This document shows, piece by piece, positions 47,789-58,442 of a DNA stretch of 64,000 bases. Under the pieces are notes generated by a model. It made no database searches. It was given only the letters and a program-made list of their open reading frames with translations, and was not told the DNA's origin. The DNA comes from Protonemura montana (Eukaryota; Arthropoda; Insecta; Plecoptera; Nemouridae): contig OX387605.1 of NCBI GenBank assembly GCA_947568835.1, positions 12,776,418-12,840,417 on the forward strand. Direction: 5' to 3'. How positions within the stretch are numbered: the stretch's first letter is position 1; each line of letters opens with the position of its first letter. Both the position numbers and the translations under genes were made by a program.

Positions 47789-50375
47789 CAAGTTACATAA
47801 TTTAGCTGCACGTGGTAAAATTAAAAAAGCAGGAACTGGCATGGTTAAAAAAAGCTTCAATCAACGTATTGGAATGTAATCAAACCTCGAGAGAACTCGA
47901 GGAAAAATATCTGAAGCAAATCAGAACAATAAAAGAGCACTTGTTATTCGCCGCATGGTCAAGTATGGCCCTCGTCGCCCAAAGTAAATGCACGTACCAC
48001 CGAATCTTGGAACCACTCTGTCCTCGGTCATAACACTAACCTGGCCGGTTCTCCTCGGGCCATAGCCTCTGGCCGCCACACGTGCAGCATTACCTCAATT
48101 TATCTACCTCGAAACGGCCCAGCAAACTGCCACGATTCGGCCTCTCTGCTCGAAGCCCAGCGACCGCGTTAGGTAAATGGGTCTAGCGCACTTTAGAGCA
48201 CCAGTATTTACCCACTTACAATAACCCTTGTTGTTAGCCAATTCTCTTACGTACGCTCCCTAGCCCCGTATCGGGGCGAACATCTCTAAGCCGTGGCAGA
48301 CGCCCTCGAAGCCGGCAGCGTGTTGGCACTCTGACAACTCCGGCGACGACGCGACCCGGCGAGGTATTCGTGACGATGTGCAGCCATGAAGAACGTCTCT
48401 CCCCCAGAGGCGTCGGTCGTCGTCGGTCGCCACTTCATTCGCGCGCCGCGGAGGAACACGCACGTCGTTTAGCGCCTGATAACGAGGTGGCGCCTGGACG
48501 GGAAACTTCTTTGCTTATACGCGCGGGATGTTTTCGGTCTGAGTCGGAAAAACGAATGAAAAATAGAGAAACTCTTCGCGAGCGAATAAAATGAATCAGA
48601 ATATCTCGAGAGAGATTGCGAATAGGAAAAGTGTTTTTCTTTCGTGGGGAGAGAAATATAGTTTCAAGTCATTTCCATTCGAGACGCAATCCGTCAGAGA
48701 CAATCACAACTCGATTTCACGGCCTCAGACTTGCGTTCTATACTTTGTCTCCAAGACCAGTGGTGGTGTCTTGGAAAAAGTCGCGCACCACGCCACTGGG
48801 TAAAATAGCAAATCAGCTATTTTACTTACAGAAAGTGATCATGCATTCTAAAAAAAAGAGAAAGGTTCTCGTCTCACCACACTTACAGCACGTCTTTAGG
48901 CCACATTGATTTACGTATATTTGCTTATTTATTTTTAATACAGCTTAAACAAAGATTGCTTTAACAAAGCACTCATTCTAGTCTACAATATATTTAATTA
49001 GCCTAGCGATGCGTCGTTATTTGGTTGACTTGCTATTGATTCGTCGGCCGATTGGATTACCACCATGCCATACCGACCGTTTGATTCAGCCAGGACTGAC
49101 GCGACTCTAAAGAGAGGATATACGCGCTCGTTTCACATATCACAAACCGTATTGGCCGCATTCGATAATCATTGCAAATTGATTCAGTTTATGGCCTTCA
49201 CGGAATGCGCCATGAAGTAGTATGTACACGGAATCGAATCGCGTTTTCACGCGACATACATCAACACTAGCTGTTGTGAATACGAACATTTTTGCCGGAC
49301 ATTTCATGGCAGCGATAAATCGGATAGGATGAGTTATTCACAAGCAGCGTCCAATAATTGCATGCCGCGGTAGAATTTGACGTTGACCTGCGCATATGAT
49401 TGTTTCGCTAGCGGCGTCAACTGCATTTTGCATGGCCGGACTAATTTGTCGCCGCGTCAGGGGTACCACGCGTGTCTCGCGCCGAAGCACTTGCGGTCGC
49501 GAATTCAGGTATTGTCATCGAAAGCGATGAAGCGATCGCGCTAAGTTGGCCAAAGACCGGTGGCTCATTTCTGCGAAGTATCACTTATTCAAATGTCACT
49601 CGGCGGCTTTTGATGTGGCCATCTTTTATTCATGCGCGTCACGTAAGTGAAATATAAATACAATTTTGGGCGTCGTGCGCTCGCGAAAAAGAGTGCTTGT
49701 CGTTCACACATTTCACGAGCCGCGCTGACACCTCTCCGTGCCACGTGCACATATCGCATGCATGGAAAAAAGAAAAGTGCGGACTTGCTCCCGCTCTCGT
49801 TTCGTTTTACTACCTGTGTCCGTGTGTATACCTACCTAATAAATCGGCGTGGCAACCGCGATGTTAAAATAAAAAGTAAGAACCCTTTAAAAAGTAAACA
49901 TTTGCTGCCGGAGGTGAAAATCATTTCCAATGCGTTCGTCGAAAGCTATATAGCGCGTGTTCCTTGAGGGGCCCATTCATGGATCCATGTACCCCCAGAA
50001 AGATCGGAAATCACGCGCGTTTTCATTCACGACTCCGTTGACGCGACGAGAAGAGAGTCGTCGCGCTTCATAGTTTGACTCCGGCCGATAGCAAGCATCC
50101 TTCACGCAGAATGCTGATTTTATCTCGGCAAGTGATAACGCTAATCGTTTGCCACCCCTGCAATGTAGATCGGGCCAGGCCGGGCCGGGCCGTTTCGGGA
50201 GGTGGCGAGCGGGGCCATAAGGGCAGAGGGGTGGCTGGCAGGAGAGCGAGCGCGGCGCGGTGCGAGAGAGGCTGGTGGCGAAATGGTGTCGGAGGTTTGG
50301 TATAATGATGTGACCCCACGAGACGAACGACGGCGTACACAGCATCCCGATGCCAGAGCATGGTGCGCGAGCGGC

Positions 50376-50443
50376 TGCCTCCGCCGCCTCCGCCACCGCC
50401 GACGCCGCCGTCGCCGCTACCGCCGCCGCCGCTGCCGCCGCTA
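50376..50443. repeat. CCG/CCGCCT triplet-rich tract in a GC-rich island
   Basis: Interrupted GCC/CCG triplets within a CpG-rich island spanning about 50160-50600. Such islands often mark promoters, but no start codon with signal peptide or exon border could be tied to this one. Confidence 0.75.
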
Positions 50444-50635
50444 TGCGATCAATAAGTGTACGGACAACAAGTGCTCTCCGCCAGCGAGCAGCCAGGCTCT
50501 TGTAGCCAACGCCAGCCTCCCAGCAAACTCGCGGACCACCGCGGCTCACGCATTCGCACGCAATGTTCGTACAGCAGCACGCACAATGCAACGCGACACC
50601 TGAGCGCTCAGCTCGAGGTGGGTGGGTAGGTGGGT

Positions 50636-50658
50636 GGGGGGGGGGGGGGGGGGGGGGG
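50636..50658. repeat. Poly-G homopolymer (23 bp)
   Basis: Uninterrupted run of 23 G following GGTGGGTAGG-type repeats, immediately right of the 50.2-50.6 kb GC-rich island. Confidence 0.95.
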
Positions 50659-53059
50659 CCTTGTGGATGTTGATTACAATATGCGCACCGAGTATATACG
50701 TTAAGACGGTCTAATTGGATTCGGTGTCTTTTACGTCCTGAGTAGAGAAAGAAACGTAAACTTCTTATCACCGCGTTTGCCGTGGATCTGTTTCACAATT
50801 TCGAGTATCCGATGATCGAGACACGTTCGAATGAATCGGTGCTGAAAATTTGAGTGTGAAAATATGTTTTTGCTGCATTATCAGCAACTTAGTTGACCAA
50901 CATTTATTAATTGAAAGTTCCAACTTTGGAAGTAGGATGGCATAAGCCTGACGTGACGCCTTGGATATCTGGAAAAGTCACTCGTGAACGGGGTATCAGA
51001 AACTCACCGAGTCGTCTTTTATTTCAACGTCCAGAATAGAGACGAAATTGCAGATCTGTATCTTTTTGGCGACCGTAAAAATTGCGTGGTGAAATAAAAT
51101 TTCGTTGGCAGCTCCTAAAAAAAAAGAGCGGAAAAAACGAATGCGGATAAGAAAAGTTATTACAAATGAAATTAAAAAGGAGTTATTTTTTATGTCCTCA
51201 CACACAGCTCTAATTAAATATAGGTAGCTAACTGCGTGAGGGAGCGATATTCCTCTGAACAGCGGAGACCTTCTAATAGGTAACCCTATTGCCGAGCATG
51301 GCTCTACGGCAGCTGTGCACCGTCAGGCCTTTCGACTCCATCACAATATAGTGGATCCCAATTTTATCCGGTTTAAAATGTGGTTTTTATACTTTATAGA
51401 TTGGAAAACAAGTGGGTCGTTCTGCTTAAAGAGCAACATTCACTCGACGCTAACGAAATTTTGTTGTCAACTGGCGGAAATTGGGTTTAAAACATTATCC
51501 GGAACAGGTTGCATTTACCCTTTCGCAGTTACGTTTGTTAATAGAGCCGGCGAATTGAAACGCATTGAAAACAAGTCCACTTCAGACCCGGCACTTCCAC
51601 CGTCGGATCGGTCATCGCCATGCACCAAGTCGTTGGAAGCAGTCGGAACAGCATTTAAATCACATGCCCTAGTTGCGTTACCCAGCATAGCGTAATTGTC
51701 GAGTCAATTTAATAACAGTCTTTTGTGTTTAATGTCCAGCAAACATAGCGAGCTGGCATTTATTATTTGCGCAATTCTAACTATTTAATCATTATAAGTT
51801 CGGGCATAAATCTCTCTGGTCGGTGCTATGTGTTTAAGTGACAAAACAAAATGCCATTTCATCGTACTTTTTTTTCCCTCCCGTCGGTCGGTGCATTTCG
51901 CTATGTAACTGGAGTGCGGGGGCTCGCCATACGCGATCCCGGTCATCCATATCAATGTGAGTGCTATCTCGGTCAGAGCCAACAGACACTGCCTGGTTCT
52001 TTTCACCACCACGCGGCGGTGCAGACAAATGAACGAAGCTTTATCTGGCTTACGGGATATGAAACAGCGCCGATAATTTTCCATGCTTTCCCGGCTTCTT
52101 GAAATGCCGCGCGGGCTTGTCAGACTCAGGCTGACCAAAGAGTTACAGCTGGGAAACAGACGTGAATTTCTAGCCGAAACTTAGAGCACGTTGCTCGGGA
52201 AAATCCACTTCAAAAGCTACCCCGAGCTTCGTTACGTCATGTCTTCATAAGTCATGATTTATAACTGGCTGATATTTTGTGATGCCACTGGTGTCTTAAC
52301 AAGATTTAGGTAATGATTACTTTTTAACGAATAGTGCCATGAAGACGCTCAATGTGGAAATTTTTCATGTTACCACACTACAAAGGCAACAACAAAAAAC
52401 TTTCTCAAAATCCAGCTCAGCAATGCCATGTTTGTATAGCTAGCGGAAAAAACTACAAAACGCAGAGAGACCGTACATGACGCTGCTGCCACGGCGCTGG
52501 GATATCAATATGAGCACTGGGATATCAAAGGGACGCGACATCACGAGCCGATCTCATGGCTTTCTCAACGGAATCGGATAGGAAATGTATTGAATTTCAG
52601 TCTCAAAGGCGATATTCTTTATATTAGGGCTTCAACGTCCCCTCTGGGCAGCTCGGACGGCATAGCCACACGTAACGGTGAATCGCCCCCACACACCGAC
52701 AGAGTGTTTTCCACGGCCATCGATCTCCCGCGACTCCGTGGTCGCCGACATAGGTACACATGTACGCGAATCATCCGCCACCGCGCGTACACGCACACAC
52801 GCAAATTCACGCAACACTTGCACAATGTGCGGCACAAGCCGTCGAGTCGAGATTATCACAAGTTAATATTATCTACCGCCAATCCACTACATTATTAACT
52901 TTGGCAAACACGCACGTTTTCGCACTTGCATGCAGAGCGTAATTTTTTATTAAAAACCCGCTCCCGCTGATGCGGTGAATAATACAACAAATAGCTGGGC
53001 TGTTTTCACGTTGCATTTTAATTCTGCTGCTCATATTCGACGTCCCGCATTTTTGCCTA

Positions 53060-53097
53060 TGTGTGTGTGTGTGTGTGTGTAAAGGAGTGTGTGTGTG
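53060..53097. repeat. GT dinucleotide repeat
   Basis: Two GT runs separated by AAAGGA. Confidence 0.9.
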
Positions 53098-53269
53098 CTA
53101 CTAACGCGAGCACAGCGCGGAGCGTTGAGATAGAGGCACACGTACCACAGGTTGTATCGGGAATACTAACGAGGCCATTTATTTCCAGAGTTTGAGAAGA
53201 TCTGCAGTAGGCTTGATCGAGTCTGCTGCTTCCAGAGAGTCGGACAATTTAATTAGCTAGATGAAATAC

Positions 53270-54400
53270 AGGGCGCGGCGGCTGCGGCGGCGTCATCTTC
53301 CAGCGTGATCCTGGTCCGCGCGATCGGAGTCGGACCGCGCAGCAGGGGAAGAGGGGCTCCGGATATAAATGGGTTTTATTTAGCGCTCTAATTGTAATGC
53401 CTATGCAGCAGTAGCAGCAGCGATGAGCGGGGGTAGGCGAGAGCCAGCGAGCGCCATAATTTTAGCCGGTTGTCATCCACACAATCCCTCGCTGCCCGAA
53501 GACACGTCGTCCGCCGATCCATACTCGGGTGGTGCGAACAAGTCACGTATGATTTCACCAAGAATACAGGACGTCTTTATTTTTGCTGCAGCAGCGAGAA
53601 GAAGAAAAAACTCTTTTCGATAAACTTCTCGTCGGTAGGCTTGTACCAGCAGCGAGCAGAGGCTTTAGAAAGCGGCGGCCGAATCGATAGCCGCCATTGA
53701 CTCGGGTTCATTCATCGGCCGCGACTCTTCGGCGGCCTCGGGGCGACGACGACGGCTCAACGCGTGTCGTCCATTCACGAGCGCACTGGTCGCGGCCGGT
53801 CCATCGAAGATTGGCCTCGGGGGACGCCGAACGACCCGAGATTGCACGTAAAAAGGATAACGTACACGACTCCGCAGCGCCGCGACGCTGGCCGATGCCG
53901 AGCAGGGACCGCCGCTGAGCCAGCGTCGCGCGGATATTGAACGCGGATGATTTATCCCTGCATCGAGCGGGCAGGCGAAGGACGGGTGTGCGGCCGGGAT
54001 CGTAATGCAGACCTGTAACGTCGAAGAGGTACCGCGACTGCCGAGGAGGCGGCCCTCGGTGCTACCCTCCGACGCCGACTTCCTAATTGCCTTCTTAGCG
54101 TATAACAGCGAAATTAATAGCTGGTTGTTAGGGGGTGGGGGGACGACTCATTCGAAGTGGGTCAAAGAGGTCGTTGGTGCAACGCATGCCGAGGGCCGTG
54201 CAGGGGAGACAAAAGAAGGCTGCAGCCCGCAGCGTGCGCCAGACGAACGGGCGCTCAGAGAAGCCGTTTCGCGAGCAAGATTGAAAACACAAGAACGTGT
54301 AAACGCGTGCTTGGGCAAAAAAACGGTCGACCAGCGCTCCGGGTGGGATGTGCTGCCCACCGCCGCCGCTCGCCGCGCTGGCATCGCCTCGAATTCACCG

Positions 54401-54434
<34 letters not shown>

Positions 54435-54960
54435 GTATAGCAGGCTGCAGGCCGATTGGATGAGCGCGGTCCGTCGACGGCGACGCATGCGTGCTGCATT
54501 CTATTGATCTCGGCGCTCGGTATGATCCAGGGGCCTGAAGGCCTAGCCGGGCGCGGGGAATTGGGTAGGGCGAGGGCAGGGCGCGCAGGGGGAGGGCAGG
54601 CGACACACTCCTGTGCTGGATGCTGGCTCGGGACCGCGACGGGAGGCTGCGCGCTAGCACCGATCGGCACTCTGTCGCCGAGCAAGCCGCGCCGAGGACG
54701 CCGTCGTCGACGCCGTCGAGGGCAGCACACAGGCGAGCGAGCAGGGCAGCAGGGCGCCTAGAGTGTGGAGTGCGACGCTCGACGACCGCCACTACAGACG
54801 ACCGTCGCCGCACCAGCGCACGCTGTGACTTCCGTGACCACGGACCTCGGATGACGACCTCGACGGCGGCAGGTGTCAGGTGAAGAGTATCGCCGTCGTG
54901 TCGCCGCCGCCGCCGACGCCGCCGCCGCCGACGACGACGCCGCCGACGCAACGCCGCGCC
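53270..54960 (+). promoter_or_regulatory. GC-rich island, putative promoter and 5'UTR of the downstream plus-strand gene
   Basis: Strongly CpG-rich sequence with GCC repeats (54402-54434) and CCG/GAC repeats (54903-54955), ending at a start codon with a signal peptide at 54961. The open frames here (up to 300 codons on the minus strand) are stop-poor because of the composition and encode low-complexity Arg/Ala/Pro runs, so I treat the region as non-coding. Confidence 0.4.
54402..54434. repeat. GCC triplet microsatellite
   Basis: Eleven consecutive CGC/GCC units within the 53.3-55.05 kb GC-rich island. Confidence 0.9.
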
Positions 54961-55051
54961 ATGTCTCGCTCGAGGACCGCGGCTGGTGACGCGGACCGAG
55001 CGCTGCCGCGATGGGTCGTTCTCGTCGCTGTATGCATTTGTCTTCCACATG
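54961..55051 (+). CDS. First coding exon of an unidentified secreted or membrane protein (signal peptide)
   Basis: ATG in a reasonable context (CGCGCC before it) opens a 30-codon reading frame beginning MSRSRTAAGDADRALPRW. A hydrophobic core VVLVAVCICL and then PHG follow, and the exon ends with one base at the consensus donor GTGAGTGCA. A basic N-region, hydrophobic core and small-residue end describe a signal peptide or signal anchor, and a phase-1 donor right after it is common in receptors and secreted proteins. It lies at the edge of a CpG-rich island, as first exons often do. I could not find exon 2 in the remaining 9 kb, so the gene probably continues beyond the right edge. Identity is unknown; it could be another cell-surface receptor, but nothing shows which. 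Confidence 0.5.
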
Positions 55052-57934
55052 GTGAGTGCAGGACGAATTCATGTCCCAACTGCCCGTATATCGGTGCAAG
55101 GGAATGTCACGCACCAAGTCTGAGTCTGGGACGGCGTGACAGTCGGACAAAGCTGGCTGTCAGATTTTGTCAGCGGCAGACCGGCGTGCGGCTTGCGCTA
55201 GCAGTCGTCGCGCGCCAAGCACACGAGTGTAGATTAAAGATCTGTTAGAACTGTGGAGCTAAACGCCAGAATCGGCTTATGCCGACTTGATAATGCCTTC
55301 TAAGAGGATTATGCTATCTTTGTTTCGATATGAAATTACTGGTCCCAATATGGTTTATGCCTTCTTAACCACGACGCTGTGTGCGTTAAGGGTGGTTTTA
55401 TTAGAGACTGTGACTCATTTATATGTTGTCTGTAATTTGCGAGTTCAATTACATTAGCTGGTAGAAGATCTGGTTAATATCTTGTGCAAATGGTCACGCC
55501 TGAAATGTCTGAAATCTATATATAATTAACTGCAAAACTAATTCTCAAAACCACAACCTCGCCGTAGTATTCCCTTAAGACTCCCAGCAAACGTTGTTGT
55601 CATTATTTTAATGCAGACTTTTAACCGTTCCCAATTAAAAGTACGAAATTGCAGGACATTTGCGCGCGGTGAATTGCGCCGATGGTGGAGGTGCCGGGCT
55701 CTCCCGCCATGTTGCAGGGAGATTTAAATGCGGTGTAGTTGGCGAAAACTTGGCTAGCTTTATGCGTCGGCTTGTCTTTTTGCGCTAGCTGCCCACACGA
55801 GCTGGCGGCGGCGGGTGGTGGGCCGCTGGTAGCAAAAAGCGGGTGGCGACGGGAAACGTGATACGGCCGCTCGGGTAGCCGCTGGCCCGGTGCCATCCAT
55901 GGCATTAAGACCGGGAAACCATATCGCGGGGAGGCGGCGTGTCTGCGAGGAACGCGCGCTGCAAGGGCTTCTTAAAGTTGACCGTTGGGCTGGGGTAGGA
56001 GTGTAATAGGTCGCGACGGTGGAGGTATGGTGTTTTCGGGAAGAAATTTCGGTTGTCGGAACACGGAAATGTCGGCAGAAGTCAGGAGATGAGATTTTGT
56101 ATTAAATAAGTATGAAAACAAGATTATTAATGGCGTCGTCGAATTTTTCTTGCGATGATTTTCATCTGCCAAAAAGCGTAATAAACATGGACCGTCTGTG
56201 AATTGAACGAAACAAAATGGAAAGAGATAACTTGCCAAATTTGAAAATTAAAAAGCACACATTTTTACTCATCGACATCAATTCAACGTTTAGTTTTTTT
56301 TTCTGCAACAAAAACAGTGCCCCTGCCAGCGCCCACGCTTGTTAAAAAAACGGGGAATTTATCTGTTTTCATCAGCTGAAATCACAGAACACAAAAACAT
56401 ACACATAGATTTTATCCAGTTTTGAGGCTAAAAAAAAATAGAAATTCTACTTAGCCCTGATTGAATTTCTCTTAAACTTTTTGAGCTTCACCATAAATTC
56501 ACGGTGGCATATCAGAACACACGCTAATTTCCACCCTTTGAAACTTTCTCGCATTATCAAGTTAGCTCCAGGAATAATGTCGTTGTTCAGACTTGTGCAT
56601 GGGGGAGTGAACGTTGCAACAGGCTCTATATAGCATGCTTCTCGCGAATGAAGCACGGAGATAAGGTGAAGCCCTCTTCTACGTTCCGAGGCTGCCTTTA
56701 GAAAGCAAGCATCTTGCTCGTCTTTGTTACACGCCGATCGGCTATTCGAGGTTCAAGTGATAGATTGGACTGATAATCACCCGACGATCGTTCAAGATCG
56801 AAACACTGAGCGCTTTATCAATTTCATTGTGAGTTACCGCCTGAAGATGGCCGTTCGTCTTGGCCACTCGCTCTCTCATTTATTTGTCCAGCACGGAAAG
56901 TCGGACGGTGAGCAGTAGTGTTAAATAGATCGTTCCATTGGAGGAAATGCTTTATTTGTCTTCTGCTCTTAGGAAAAATTCACTGATATTTCGGAAAAAA
57001 CTTGGCTGAATCACTTATAATTCACAGTTTACTTAAAGTTATACGATTGAATTTTTTTTTCTGGCATCATTCAAATAAGTTGGAGCAGAGTTTTATTCTT
57101 GTGTGTAGATATTATGCCACCTCACGATGAGGAGGAATCCAATTCTAAAAAAATCACTACTTAATTCTTTCCATGAATAATACATTCAAATTTTGGAATT
57201 TATTAAAAAAATATTTGCAGGTACAAAAGAAAATGTATCCAGCTAACAGTCTTTCCGTTTTAAGAATTTAACATCGTGGAATAACAGAATTCTTACACAA
57301 CAGCTTTGAAAAGTATGCATATTTTTTCCTAGTTTTGGCTGACTACGCATTCACCGTTCGAGCAGATACTTTTGTTTGCATTCCTGCAGACTCACGTAAC
57401 TCCTTAACATTATTTCTCTGGCTGCTGTTGTTTTGATGACAAGCGCGTATTTTCATTCCAAGCTCGCCGTGGTTCACACACAGGCTGCTTCAAAGTGCAG
57501 ATTACAATCAGATATTATTTCATCCAGGAACGACTAAAGGGTGTCTTTGATGAAAAACAGCGAAACAAATGAAGACCCTGAAGGGGCTTAAGTTGGTAAG
57601 AAGCACCCTCTTGACATACATTTCAGTTGAGCAAATTTGCTTCCTTTTCTAGATAGCGGTTCAACTCCCACGTATTACTCAAGTTTCCCCGACCTTTAAA
57701 TTCCCTACTGAAAAACAAATACACCTATAGGTCCCCGTCATCGAAATTGCACTCGGAACATGTTTTGATTGAAATCACATGACAGGCGAACTTCCCCTGA
57801 TATTACAACCCCAACGTCTCTAGCTCCTTGTGTTGTATCCGCTGGCGCTTTTCCCGGCCGTGGTGGCGGAGCACGAGACCAGCAGCCAACCAACGCCACT
57901 TGAAATACGCCGAACAAACGTTTTCCAAACTCAC
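55052..57934. other. No supported feature; probably intron of the plus-strand gene
   Basis: Mostly AT-rich sequence after the donor at 55052, with a CpG-rich patch near 55650-55960. No convincing second exon in phase 1 was found on the plus strand. Confidence 0.4.
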
Positions 57935-58126
57935 TCTCTCGTCGTCGACATCGGCGGCGGCGTCAAAACCGAACTCCGGCTTGCGCCATCGATGAGAAAA
58001 TCTGTTGTTCTGATCGATTTCCGTTCGGGCGACTCTGCATGCTGTACCTTGGAGGCATACCGTGAGCGCAGTATGCTGGAAATATCCCGCCCACCAGTCA
58101 CCATGCGGCTGCTGAGCGGATACACA
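57935..58126 (-). other. Candidate internal exon, unidentified
   Basis: A GC-rich patch in AT-rich surroundings, open on the minus strand from an acceptor-like TTATTCCAG (before 58126) to a consensus donor GTGAGT (after 57935). The frame encodes VYPLSSRMVTGGRDISSILR and later SIRTTDFLIDGASRSS with a Pro/Thr end. No family is recognised. The plus strand is also open here, so coding status is uncertain. Confidence 0.2.
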
Positions 58127-58401
58127 CTGGAATAACTTTGTCTCAGGTTGGTTTTAAGTTTGTGAAGCTGGCTTAGAGAGTTTCGGCAGGCGTTTGGGTT
58201 TGGAATTTGTCGGTTGGTTCCAGTGACAGGTCACAGAGTTTGATTCGGTCTCGACTTGACGAAATTCTAGTTAATTTTAGTGGCGTTTGTCCTGAAAGAA
58301 ATTACTATTTGATTCAACTGAAATAAGTATCTTTATGATATTCATGAATGAATTATTATTTACTCAAATGGTATTGATCCGTATTTTTAAATATTTTCTT
58401 T

Positions 58402-58442
58402 GGTGGAGGAGCCGAGTTTGCTCTGCGGGTGGCGTTTAGGAG
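58402..58442 (+). repeat. Dispersed repeat, copy 4
   Basis: GGTGGAGGAGCCGAG followed by core TTGCTCTGCGGGTGGCGTT and TAGGAG. It matches copy 1 across both the GGTGGA-GAGCC block and the core. Confidence 0.6.

Larger units (their letters stand above)
35151..49960. other. Intergenic region without a supported gene
   Basis: About 15 kb of mixed composition. Open frames up to 148 codons occur on both strands (for example 41107-41553, minus) but show no family motif, no splice-consistent neighbours and no signal peptide, and they fall within chance length for a region this size. Contents noted separately: dispersed-repeat copy 3, a 10-bp minisatellite and an AT-rich foldback. Confidence 0.45.

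Noticed and set aside
49977-50771. 264-codon minus-strand open frame
   Set aside because: Runs through the poly-G tract and triplet repeats; encodes Pro and Ala runs without recognisable sequence.
54148-55050. 300-codon minus-strand open frame
   Set aside because: Driven by GC composition and CCG/GAC repeats (long Arg and Gly runs); overlaps the plus-strand first exon and has no domain.
57652-57680. tRNA B-box-like GGTTCAACTCC
   Set aside because: No matching A-box at the right distance upstream and no cloverleaf arms around it.
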